Source: Ciona intestinalis
Taxonomy: Eukaryota > Chordata > Ascidiacea > Phlebobranchia > Cionidae
Direction: 5' to 3'
NCBI RefSeq assembly: GCF_000224145.3
Contig: NW_004190506.2
Span: 305,517-369,516 of the forward strand
DNA: 64,000 nucleotides
Shown here: one piece after another, positions 1 to 10,547 of the stretch
How positions within the stretch are numbered: position 1 is the first letter of the stretch
Layout: every line of letters starts with the position of its first letter
Program-made: the position numbers and the translations under genes
Notes under the pieces: model-generated
The model's database searches: none
The model's input: the letters and a program-made list of their open reading frames with translations, nothing else
What the model was told of the DNA's origin: nothing

Positions 1-979
1 TTACGTTGATCCATGGCAGGCGTAACAAAAGGGACATTCTGTTTACAGAGAGCATTTTCGTTACGCGCTGCCAGCTTTGGTTTGGTGTTTTACAGAGTGT
101 GGATTCGTAACTGAAAAGGTAGAATGCATGCATCAGTTATTGCGTTTTAGCACTCTGGGGTGAGACAGATACTGTTAGCACATAATACCCCATGTTTTCA
201 AATCGTGTTTTTTTAACAGTTAACAACGGTATTTTAGAGCCGTGTAGATACAGTTAGTTAATCTGTAAATATATACGTTTATTAAAATATAGTAGGGTGG
301 GGGAAGATGGGATACCTTTTCATTCTATTTTTTCGACATGTTTGGTAGTTAACAAAGAACATTCAAAGAATTATAAAACTGTATCCTCACGACTCCCATA
401 GACCGTTGTTAATTTTTAAAACACGATCAGGATGTTTGGATATTATGTGTTAAATGTGTTCCATCTTTCCCCACAGTACTATATGTGACGAGAAAATAGA
501 ATGATAAAAATATGAACCATCTTATTTAAGCCTACTATACGAGGAGCAAATTTACAGCAGTCCAACGAAAGGTCAGTATACCCGTGGGAGTATAAAGGAT
601 TGTAGTTTAGCTCAAGTGCAACGTTTTGCAGCATTAACTTAAGTATCAGGTTGCACCGAGAATGTTGTATATAACATTGTCTTATAGTTCCCAACCCCTA
701 ACTGCTGGCTCAGAGCTCAAAAAGCTTAAAAGTATTTTGGAGTTATTATCGATGGGTAGATATATATATGGGTTTTGGCCTTTTTAATTTTTTTATAAGA
801 ATGAACAGGCTATTAAATGTAATTCATTTTCCTCGCGTGGCGGTTCAACGACAGTCGTTAAAACACGGGGGTTTTGTTTACAAACTTCATATGTCCATTT
901 TTGAACGATCTTTCTATTACTGAGTGATTTCATTTCAGGCAGATTTTAAGCTTTTAGTTTTTTTTATAAATACAAAGAT
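1..979. other. Upstream spacer of the SLC5 gene
   Basis: No coding exon could be recognised here. It holds one complete MITE (289-484) and, near the gene, a reverse-oriented SINE fragment (about 819-890, with the family motif cgacagtcgtt). A T-rich tract followed by AG (about 954-976) precedes the start codon at 980. It could be a cis or spliced-leader acceptor, but transcript data would be needed. Confidence 0.6.
289..484 (+). mobile_element. MITE copy (TIR tagtagggtggggg)
   Basis: About 195 bp with imperfect terminal inverted repeats: it opens tagtagggtgggggaagatg and closes with a diverged complement near ccccacagtacta. It is flanked by TA. The interior shares the family landmarks tggtagttaacaaagaacat and catagaccgttgtta. 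The family has about 18 copies or fragments in this window and no coding capacity. It may correspond to a published Ciona MITE, which I cannot confirm here. Confidence 0.85.
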
Positions 980-3900
980 ATGTCGGCCGTGCCTACTACC
1001 CTGGCCGTCGCCGATTACGCAGTGTTCGGTGTCACGCTGGGAATCTCTGCAGCCATTGGGATATTCTATGCAATAAAGGATTGGAGATCTACAGAGGGAA
1101 CGGAAGGATATTTACTCGGCGGGAGGTGGGGGTTTATAATGATAGATGTCTTTCCTGCTCTCTGTTTATAGATTAAAGAATAATTTTAATTATCCTCGAG
1201 TGGCCGGGAACGACAGTCGTTATTACATGGGTTTTCTGTATGATATACACCTCGGTTTTCTATATATAGAGTTACTACATATGTAACTTGTTTATTCTAG
1301 CCTGGCGGGACAGTCGATGGTCGTTATTACACGGGTGTTTTGTTTTATACACCTCGTGCTCCCTTATGAGTTACTGCGTAGACTCCCAATGCTGATTAAC
1401 TTTGCAAAACACCGACAAACCAAGATCCAAGTTTATTAATAGTTAAATATAGTAGGGAAAGATGGAAAACCTTTTCTACCTATTTCTTACCAATTTACCA
1501 GTAAGCAAAGAACATTCAAAGAATTACAAAACCGTTTCCTTTTGGCTCCCATGGACCGTTGTTAAATGTTTAAAATACGATCAGACATTTGGATATTATG
1601 TTTTAAAGGTGCCCCGTCTCCCAGCCCTGATATATAGTAGGTTTGGAGAAGATGGGACGCCTTTTTTCATTTTATTTTCTCGTCCCATTTGGTATCAAAC
1701 AAAGAACATTCAAAGAATTATAAATACAAATCTTCACGACTCCCATAGACTGTTGTTAATTGTTTAAAACACGATCAAAATATTTGGATATTATGTGCTA
1801 AAGTTGCCCCGTCTTTCCCCACACTACTATATATTAAAATTCACTTTGTAAGAAACAACATTTCCCATTAAACACAGGAACCTCGGCATGATCCCGGTGT
1901 CTTTGTCTCTCTCTGTGAGTTTTATGTCAGCAGTGACAGTGTTAGGGACACCAGCGGAGGTTTATTTATATGGTACCATGTACTGGTGGTAAGTGTGCAG
2001 TGGTATGAACTATAAGCCCGTGTTTCAATCTATTTTAAGCAGCGCCGATGTATTTTGTTTATTTTGTCGTGGTGGGCAAAGATATATTCTCGCGTAGTGG
2101 GCAAAAATAACTCAGATGTTCTGTTTCATACACCTCGCAAAGTGCCCGTTTACGAATTACTGCGTAGATTTCCAATGCATCATGAGTTTAAAGAATGGTG
2201 ACAGACCAAGATCGAGCTATTATTAAACGAAGCTTATCCATCCACGCGTGGCGTGGTGGGCAACCACGGTCATTATAACTTATATCCTGTCTATATTTTA
2301 GGTTTTTACTTTCCATGTTGATCGTTGCTGTCGTAACTTCCGAGCTTTACATTCCAACGTTTTACCACATGGGTATATCAAGTACGTACGAGGTGAGTGA
2401 AACGTCATCAAATTAGGTTTAGTATACGTCATCCGTAAAGATCTTCCATCCATTACCATTAAAGCCCTAGTCGCCTACCTCCGGGGAAGCGACAGGCTCC
2501 TTAAACTGGGAAGGTCCATGCAGTAGCACCCCGGATGTTGGGGTAATGGGTCAATTATGGCCTAAATCCTAGGGCCCATAGCGTACCACGCTGCGGGACC
2601 TCACCCACATAGAATAGAATACGTCATCCGTATAATACGTCATGAGTTTATACGTTACCAGTGTAATACGTCATCCGAAAACGTCATTAGTATAATATTC
2701 CATTAATCTAATACGTTATCAGTTTTTTCATACGTCATCGGTTTATACGTCACATACGTTAACCCATTCATACACCCAGTACCTCGAAGCAAGGTTCAAC
2801 AGACCAGTACGAGTTTTAGCGACGATTACATTCATCTTGGAGACTATATTTTATGTTGGTATCGTCATATATGCCCCATCATTAGCTCTTAGCGCTGGTA
2901 AGCACTGAATATGCTGTAGTAGGTGGGGGAAGATGGAACACCTATTCATTCGACCTTCTCATTCAAAGATCTATAAAACCATTTCCTCACGACTCCCATG
3001 GACCGTTGTTAATTGTTTAAAACACGATCCGGATATTTGGATATTATGCGCTAAAGGTGTCCAGCATTCTCCCCCCCCCACCTTATACTATACATGGGTA
3101 AACAGCCCTCCTGTAAGAAAATAAAGATGTCTTGCCGTATGGAGTTATACTGTTTTGTAATTTTAGCAGCAACGATTTTCTTTGATTCTTTTACTCAGGT
3201 AGTTTTTACCACAGCATGTTTTAACGACTGTCGTTTAGCTGTGCCAGTTAAAAGGCGTGACTGATGTCGCACCCAGCATATGGTAACTTACACTGAGTTA
3301 CTGAAAATCCTTATTTTACAGTGACTGGTTTCGATTTATGGTCAGCAGTGTTATCCACTGGGTTGGTTTGCACGTTCTACACAACTCTGGTATTTAATTT
3401 AATTAACTCACATTCCAACAACTCTCTAACCGCATTACTTAAACCACAGGGGGGAATTAAGGCAGTAATATGGACCGACGTGTTCCAAGCAGTAGTTATG
3501 CTGTGTGGGTTCCTTGCTGTTACAATACGTGGTAGTGTAGTGTTAGGAGGGTACGAGAATGTGTGGAAGATTTGTGAAGAAGGGGGAAGAGTGGATTTCT
3601 TACAGTAAGTTGGTTTACCTTGACATACCATTATGAGCGTATATGTGTGACCATGGGATGTCTAATTTTCAGCAAAAAAGCAACAATTACCCACAAAGTT
3701 ACATACATGGTACCATTTAACTGTAATTCTTTCCACAAAGTGGGTACTAGTCTTAAATTGTCATCCATACATTAAAAAAAAGTAAAAATGATAAGTATCT
3801 ATACAGTCGCATATACGTAACTCGTAAGCTGGCATGAGGTGTATGATATATACAAAATATCCGTGTTATAACGACTGTCGTTTTCCGTCACACGAGAACA

Positions 3901-6900
3901 AATAAGTCACATTTATAACTCGTCGGTTTACCAAACCAAAAGCGGATACGAAATAAGCGTGCCAGTGTGGTTTTGCTATTCAGTACGTCACGACAAGCAA
4001 TCAAAGGCAGAGTGAATTTATTTGATCTTCAAACACACGGTCGTGGTTTAAATCTAGGTCACCTGCCTATCGATGTTAGCAGAATATAATATCCATGTTT
4101 AACTTGCTAAGTTATATTTCTAGGTCGTGTATGCTAACATTAGATTAGTTGATAGTGGTCCGATGGTTAGCAAATAATGTCGCCAAGATCGCAGATATAA
4201 AATGCTATTACTGGACACTGTACCTTGAATAAATAAACGAGTGGAAGTAAAATACAGTTTTCCTCGCGTGGCAATGACGGTCTTTATTACACCGGTGTTC
4301 CGTTTGGTAAACCTCAAGCCATTTAAATAACTATATCTGCGTGGTTATTTTGAGCGGATTTTTACGTTACCTAATCTGCGATTGACTCTATAGATAACCC
4401 ATTACTATTAGTGACCACTGGGTTGAATTAACTGCGATTAAGTGTCATGCCCAGCAAGGACACATACGCCCACAATGGTAGCAGTGACGAACCTTGAACC
4501 CCTTTTTTTGTAAAGTCGCCCGCTTGATGTATAAACCATTATAATTAAACTCAATCTTTCAGTTTCGATTTGGACCCACGGTACCGTCATACATTTTGGA
4601 GCATCATCGTTGGTGGGACCTTCTTATGGCTTGGTGTTTATGCTGTAAGCCAGTCACAAGTTCAACGATACCTTTGTTGTAGAAGCGTAAACCAAGCAAA
4701 GGGGTGGGAACAGCATTTAATTACATAGTTTTAGTTTATCTTTTTCAACATAATTTCAGATTAGATCTTTGAATAAAGTAACAAAGATCAGGTGAAATAA
4801 AACTAAGAATAAGGAAATAGCAGAAAAATAACAGTTGTTAAAACACAGTGCGATAAAAGCTACAGCCGAGCTTCGAATCCAGTAATATCTAATTTAGTAA
4901 CGAGCGTTTTAACAACTGTTCTATAGCGATAAACAGAAACAAATTCTGCTGATGTTAAATATAGATTTCTAGCTTTTGTTATTAAACCCTTTGTTACGAC
5001 GTATTTTCCAAGCTCATATAAATTACTTATAATATTTACATTGTATTGTACAGGGCGATATATTTAAACTGGCTCGGCTTGGTTATAATTATCAGCCTAT
5101 CGGTGATGAACGGCGCCATCTTGTACGCTTTTTATCATGACTGTGACCCTCTATCTACTGGCAAAGTCGGTGCCTCAGACCAGGTACGTTAAAATCCTTG
5201 ATTTATATCTGTTTCATCTGCGCTATTGTGGGCGTATTTTTCCTTGGACAAGACTCTTACAGTAATTTCTTCAACCCAGAGGTTACTAATGGGTTGTTCT
5301 AATTGTCAGCCAAACATAAAATAATCTCTCAAAAATAATCACCCACAAAGTTACATACGTGGTAACTCGTAAGCAAGAACGAGGTGTATGAAATAGAACA
5401 CCCCGTTGTGTGCCTATGTATCCCTGGACAAAACTCTTAACGGCAATTATTCCGACTCAGAGGTCACTAATGGGTTGTTCGCTATAGAAAACACAATCAC
5501 CCACAAAGTTACGCATACGTGGTAACTAGTAAGCGGGCACGAGGTGTTTGAAATAGAACATCCATGTTATAACGCGAAGATAAAGAACTTACGTTCATTC
5601 ATTCATTCATTCATTCATTCATTCATTCATTCATTCATTCATTCATTCATTCATTCATTCATTCATTCATTCATTCATTCATTCATTCATTCATTCATTC
5701 ATGTTTTTGCAGTTGCTGCCGTATATGGCGCTCGAGTTATTCAAAGACTATCCTGGTCTCACTGGGTTGGTCGTGTCTTGTGTATTCTCGGGCAGTTTAA
5801 GGTAAGAAACATGGATTGGGGTAAGATGGTCTAAACTATATTTTCTGGTCTCATTTGGTGGTAAACAAAGAAACTTTACCGAAATATATAACCGTTTATT
5901 CTCATGACTCTAAAATAGCGCTGGTGGTTGTTAAAAATGGGATATTATGTGCTAACGATATCCATCCTACTACACAGTTATACTTTATTTATAACTACAT
6001 ATCTTACGATTGTTACCGTTTGTTCACACAGCACCGTATCATCTGGTATTAATGCGATGTCATGCGTCACCGTGGAGGACTTTATTAAACCAGCAACAAA
6101 ATGGTCAGAAACGACATACACATGGCTTTCAAAAGGTGTCAATAATTTTTACAATTACTATTCTATCTGGGCGAGGTCCAACAGCGGGCACGCCATGGGT
6201 GCTAAGATTTAAACCAGGATTGGCCCATTACCCCAAACTGTTATTAAAAAATGTTATTTTTTGTTGTTGTTACGCGAGGATAAACAAGTTGATTAAATGA
6301 ATAATTGTAACTTGATTTACCTTTGTATAGCCGAACTACGGCAGTCGTTATAACAAGGGTCTTCTGTTTTATAGTTAGGCGGGCACGAGGCGTATGAAAC
6401 AGAACTCCCGTGTAAAAACCGACTGTCGTTTCCGCCGACGCGCGCATAAACAAGTTACATTCATTCATTAAAACACATAGACGTATTGACTTAAAAATTG
6501 GGTAAACTATATCATAACACATCCATTTCTACAGGCGCGGTGATAATATATGGTGGCCTCTGTATCGCTATGGCTTACTTAGCCTCACAGCTAGGTGGCG
6601 TGCTAGAGGCGGCACTCAGTATATTGGGGTTGGTTGGCGGGCCGTTAGTTGGTTTGTTTACCCTCGGAATGATGTTCCCATTCGCTAATTCAATCGTGAG
6701 TAAATTTAAACATGTTTTTGTAATACTTCTATACTTTATTTTAGGTTTGTACAGTATTGTAGTTTGGGGTAGGATGGTCCATTTTTCAATTTATTTTCTT
6801 GTTCCATGTGGTAGTAAATAAAAGAATATTTACAGAATTATATACAGTAAGGTGGGGGAAGATGGGACACTTTTTAGCTCTATTTTCTTGTTCCATTTAG

Positions 6901-8851
6901 TAGTAAACGAAGAACATTCAATAAATTAGTAAACTATGTCCTCACGACTCCCATAGACCATTGTTAATTGTTTAAAACATGATCAGGATACTTAGATATT
7001 ATGTGCTAAAGATGTCCCATCTTCCCCCACCCTACTATAACCGTATTCTTAACATTGTAAAAGGGTGGTGTTAATTACAGAAAAAACACAGCAAAAGTAA
7101 CACATTTTTAAAGTTATTTATGTTGTCGTTTTCCCAGGGCGCGTTCGTGGGTTTACTGTCAGGTCTCGCTGTATCAACATGGGTTTACATTGGAAGCAAA
7201 ACTTATCCACCAGATCCTATTTTTGTGCGGAAACTACCAGTTGATATTAGCGGCTGTCCAGTGGTAAGGATTGTCATTGGGAATGAATGTAAATTATGTT
7301 ATAGCTTGTTCGTATTTGCAAGCCTATTTTTCTAACACATATCACGTTATATAATAGGGTGGGGGAAGATGGGACAACCTTTCGTTCTATTTTTTCGTCT
7401 CTTTTGGTAGTAAACAAAGAACATTCAAAGAATTATAAAACTATATTCCCATAACTACCATGGACCGTTGTTAATTGTTTAAAACACGATTAGGATATTT
7501 GGATATTAAGTGCTGAAGGTGTCCTATCTTCCCCCACAGTACTATATGTTTTTTTTGTAGTTTGCTCTTTTTCCATATAAATAAATGTAACTTATTTTAT
7601 CCTCACATGAAAGGTATCGACAGTCGTTATAACACAGGTGTTCTGTATCATACACCTCGTGCCCGCTCATGAGTTACCATGTAATGTACTTTGTGGGTAA
7701 TTTCTTTTTTAAAAAAGCCTATTTTTTTGTTTGATCCAGCGTCAATTTCCTATACCTACAACTTGTTGTCATGCGGATATTTTGTTGTAGTTTGTTAAAA
7801 ATGTTTCACTAATTTTTATGTCGTTGTAATTAGTTAAAAATGTTTAACTTTAGGTAAACATTACAAGCAACGCAACGATTGCATCTTTTACATCGGCAAC
7901 CACACCATTACCCACAACCACTGTAGCACCTGTGATACCAGCTATTGCCGATTTCTATTCTATTTCATACGTATACTACAGTTGTGTTGGGTTTGGTACA
8001 ACGCTTGTCATCGGCCTTGTGTTAAGCTTATTGACATGTAAGTGTTATTACTGTAGAGGTAAGGTGGGAAACTTTAAAAAGAAAAGAGATTAAAGTATTG
8101 TGGGGTTTAGACTACTTACAAAATCTGGGGTTTTATATACTTATAATATCGTGACGACGAACAACTCTCTGTCAAAAACATTTATAAGGCCACTTACGTG
8201 CCCAATTAAAGATATTCCGTCCCCAGGTGGTTGGCGAGACCGCAAGAAAATAAATCCCAAGTTGGTGACGTCAATATTCGACCACTGGTTATTGGAGTGG
8301 ATTCCACAATCGTTTCGAGATTGCATGAGATGTCAGGTTGGGGAGGAATACAGGGATTGGGAAATTGACATGGACAATTTGAAGGTGGGGGTTTATGGTA
8401 TAACGGACGCGTTTCGCGCAAAGTATTAGCGCATGCGTTTTACAAAAGTTTCTGCGGAGTAAGATGGGACACCTTTACCACATAATATCTAAATACCCTG
8501 ATTGTGTTTTAAACAACTAACAACGGCATATTGAGTCATGAAAATATAGTTTTATAACTTTTTAATGTTATTTTATTACCAAATTGGACGAGAAAATATG
8601 ATAAAAAGTGTTTCGTCTTCTCCGATTCTTCTATACAACACACGCGTTTTGCGCTAAGTCTAACATATAAGTTTTCAAGACATGGTGGATTTTTACAGTA
8701 TTTTTTTCTGCAGGAGTATAACACAAAAGAGATGTACACGCCAGCAATGATACCAGAGTTGGGCACGAAGCGCCAACGAACCGACACGGTGAAGAGCGTC
8801 TCTAGCGGACTTTCGGACGGCTCCGGTTCAAATATAACTTCAAAGATGTAG
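980..8851 (+). CDS. SLC5A8-like: Sodium-coupled monocarboxylate transporter-like protein (SLC5 family)
   Basis: Sodium/solute symporter of the plasma membrane, 623 aa (SLC5A8/A12 type by motif; about 610 aa in vertebrates). Coding exons: 980-1125, 1878-1988, 2302-2392, 2780-2897, 3322-3389, 3450-3604, 4563-4703, 5054-5183, 5713-5801, 6032-6135, 6535-6695, 7138-7263, 7854-8037, 8227-8336, 8714-8851. Phases agree and total 1872 nt. Seen motifs: [13 protein letters not shown] (exon 2), [21 protein letters not shown] (exons 5-6), [14 protein letters not shown] (exon 7), YHDCDP (exon 8), [19 protein letters not shown] (exon 10). Exon 13 carries NIT and NAT glycosylation sequons in a Thr-rich segment, placed like the last extracellular loop of the family. 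Family knowledge: Na+-driven uptake of lactate, short-chain fatty acids or related anions; the exact substrate (A6, A8 or A12 type) cannot be read from sequence. The tail exon ends TSKM. Its donor (cag|gttggg) is weak, and read-through would give a different tail stopping at 8429. Confidence 0.93.
1446..1833 (+). mobile_element. Two MITE copies in tandem
   Basis: Two members of the tagtaggg TIR family lie head to tail in SLC5 intron 1 and share the junction near 1634-1638. Both carry the internal landmarks caaagaacattcaaagaatt and gttgttaa. The first has lost part of its TIR G-run. The second closes at ccccacactactatata. Flanking SINE fragments (about 1180-1400) fill the rest of the intron. 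Confidence 0.8.
2080..2290 (-). repeat. Degraded SINE fragments
   Basis: Pieces of the reverse-oriented SINE tail (tctcgcgtagtgggc, tctgtttcatacacctcg, gcgtggtgggcaacc) are scattered in SLC5 intron 2 ahead of exon 3. The element is broken and rearranged. Confidence 0.6.
2515..2618 (-). repeat. Third dispersed repeat (~90-100 bp)
   Basis: Reverse copy of a short dispersed repeat. Its forward consensus begins ctattctatatgggtgaggt and ends ggattggcccattacccc. Other copies lie near 6161, 17259, 25513, 29023, 30957, 32318, 54353, 56405 and 57973. No terminal inverted repeat or coding capacity was seen. Its class is unknown to me. Confidence 0.7.
2915..3092 (+). mobile_element. MITE copy
   Basis: Member of the tagtaggg TIR family in SLC5 intron 4, opening tagtaggtgggggaagatgg and closing at a C-rich complement before tatactata. 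It is slightly shortened inside relative to the 5' copies. Confidence 0.8.
3770..4500. repeat. SINE fragments in SLC5 intron 6
   Basis: A forward fragment (about 3800-3915) contains taactcgtaagctggcatga and acgactgtcgtt. A reverse tail fragment lies at about 4258-4320. A reverse body and tRNA-proximal fragment lies at about 4418-4500 (gtgaccactgggttg, cacaatggtagcagtgacga). These look like separate insertions or one disrupted element. Confidence 0.65.
5225..5593 (+). mobile_element. Two tandem SINE copies
   Basis: Two forward SINE bodies follow each other in SLC5 intron 8 (about 5225-5405 and 5408-5593). Each contains the landmarks ggacaagactctta, actaatgggttgtt, cacccacaaagtta and gtaactcgtaagc or its variant. 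The second runs straight into the ATTC array, which fits the natural SINE tail. Confidence 0.8.
5594..5702 (+). repeat. (ATTC)n microsatellite, ~27 units
   Basis: Uninterrupted tetranucleotide array of about 109 bp. It starts at the 3' end of a SINE and ends 10 bp before the acceptor of SLC5 exon 9 (5713). Other SINE copies end in only 2-3 ATTC units (for example about 6460 and 12312), so this is an expanded retroposon tail. It encodes an artefactual IHSF peptide repeat in one frame. Confidence 0.95.
5808..5985 (+). mobile_element. Diverged MITE subfamily copy
   Basis: The sequence between SLC5 exons 9 and 10 resembles a second, older MITE subfamily: ggggtaagatggtc at the start, ggtggtaaacaaagaaac inside, and gatatccatcctacta at the end. 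Similar copies lie at about 13176-13365 and 48945-49130. Confidence 0.6.
6161..6246 (+). repeat. Third dispersed repeat copy
   Basis: Forward copy (tattctatctgggcgaggtc to ggattggcccattacccc) in SLC5 intron 10. A forward SINE tail fragment with the usual attcattcatt end follows at about 6330-6470. Confidence 0.7.
6845..7042 (+). mobile_element. MITE copy, well preserved
   Basis: Nearly intact member in SLC5 intron 11. It opens with agtaaggtgggggaagatgg and closes with gatgtcccatcttcccccac and cctactata. The terminal inverted repeats pair over about 25 bp. A 5' fragment of the diverged subfamily lies just before it (about 6762-6840). Confidence 0.9.
7357..7555 (+). mobile_element. MITE copy, well preserved
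   Basis: Member in SLC5 intron 12 with paired ends agggtgggggaagatgggac and gtcctatcttcccccacagt. The interior matches the family consensus closely. A reverse SINE copy follows at 7590-7735. Confidence 0.9.
7590..7735 (-). mobile_element. SINE copy, reverse
   Basis: Reverse-oriented SINE tail in SLC5 intron 12, with landmarks cgacagtcgttataacacag, tcatacacctcgtgcccgct and ttgtgggtaatttc. It lacks the tRNA-like head. Confidence 0.75.
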
Positions 8852-10547
8852 AGAATATATGGACACATGAACTAATTCAAATACACAACGAATATTCCCC
8901 TGGTATTACATTTCCTTGTGTTTTACAACTCAGCAACCCAATTTACATATAGTTTGTGGGGGAAGATGGGACACATTTAGCACACAATATCCGAATATAT
9001 CCTGTTCGTGCTTTAAACGATTAACAACGGTCTATGGGAGTCGTGAGGATACAGTTTTATAATTTTTTAAATGTTCTTTGATTGGTACCAGATGGGACGA
9101 GAAAATAAAATGAATAGGTGTCCCATCTCTCCCTATCCTACTGTATATGGTACATAGCATACGGTTTTTAAGCGCACTCTTAAATTGTAGATATAACACA
9201 CAACTGCGAAACCACATTTGACTTATGTTATCGCTCTATCCACTTTTGTCAATAAATGCGCCAATTCTTGTTTCAAATGCGTAGGATAGCCAATTTCTGT
9301 TTTAAATGCGCAATCCATGTTGCTTTCGTTTTAGCGTTTAAAGATCCTGTTTTTGTGCGCTAAATAAACTTTAGTCTAATATGATTTACGCTACAGGGCA
9401 TTTGTATCTGATATAAGCCGACGGCGTAGGCGCAGTAGCGGCTGCAGAAAAGTTTTTTTTTATAAGTTAAAAGCGTATACCTTTATACGTAGCACGCGGA
9501 TCTACCTAAATTATTATGAAGTCAATAAAAGTTTAACGATTTGTTTGAACAGCAAAACAGCAAAAGTAAAATCGTATATAGAACCGTCACAAACAAAGTC
9601 GTATATTTCATTCTAGCTTTGCCTTAGCTCGCTTTTATTGTGTAGGCGCAGTGTACAGTAGTCTAGCCCAACCTACACTGTTCTCTTTTCCGGGTATACG
9701 AGCGCCGAACAGCAGACACCACGTCGATATATTCTTATGGTTGCAGTAAACGTAGTCAGCCTGCTGGTCCATTGTAATAGGTAGACAGTACATGCACAAC
9801 GGTTTCGAGTTCGGTGCTTCTTCTATTATTTTAAAGCGCAAGCGATACCGAAACTGTTGGTGCGGCTAGATGTGGTGGCAACTAAAAGTAGTGGGATAAC
9901 CATAGTAAGCAAAACTATGATTGTTTATTGAAAAGTGTGGCATATAGGGATACTTGTACTATATATACATATACAGTATACATATACGTGTATAACGGAT
10001 AGGCAACATATGTTAAACGATGATTAAAAACGCTGAATCTACTTTATTGACGTGGCAGATTGAAAAGGGGATTAGTAGAAAATCATCAAGTGTCCTGCAA
10101 TCGCGAAGGAACGACTGATTTTAAAGTAATCGATATTTGTCGGTTTGTTGCAGCTTCAGAGGTGAGGTGCAAGTGTAGGATAAAGCGCGTGGAAGGGAAA
10201 GCGGTTTGAAACCTTTCCGTCATAAGACAGTTTGCTACGCTAAGCCGAAGAAAGCGGCTCAATGCAAAACGCAGCTGCATGAAATATGGATGATCTTATG
10301 CTATAGTAATCGAAAGTGGCGCTCACTTTATCGCAGTTTCTTGGTACAAGAAACGGTGGTTCGGTCAGACTGTAACCTGTTTTTTACTGATCAGGTAATA
10401 GGTGTAGAAATTAAAGACCGTTTTATTTCGGCGAAACTGGGCGACGTTTCTTGCGTTAATTTAAACACGTTAGAGTGGTAGGACAGCTGCTTATTCTTAC
10501 TGTGGTAAATCAGAGACAATTGCGGTTAAGCTACAAGACATAAGAAA
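8852..10547. other. Spacer between SLC5 and the G-gamma gene
   Basis: Contains a reverse MITE at 8950-9147, then a stretch with three copies of aaatgcg (9245-9330). From about 9400 to 10547 the DNA is richer in CpG and lacks recognised repeats. It probably holds the promoter and 5'UTR of the gamma gene. Short open frames on both strands around 9635-9841 and 10086-10481 match nothing I recognise and are not called. Confidence 0.5.
8950..9147 (-). mobile_element. MITE copy, reverse
   Basis: Reverse member of the tagtaggg family with matching ends gtgggggaagatgggacaca and tgtcccatctctccctatcc followed by tactgtata. A second, more eroded reverse copy (about 8455-8625) lies in the last SLC5 intron. 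Confidence 0.85.

Noticed and set aside
5544..5834. Plus-strand frame with an IHSF repeat
   Set aside because: It is the translation of the (ATTC)n array plus an out-of-frame reading of SLC5 exon 9.
10206..10481. 91-codon plus-strand frame upstream of the gamma gene
   Set aside because: No conserved motif. It probably lies in the 5' flank or UTR of the gamma gene. It ends before the gamma start codon and is not in a compatible exon structure.
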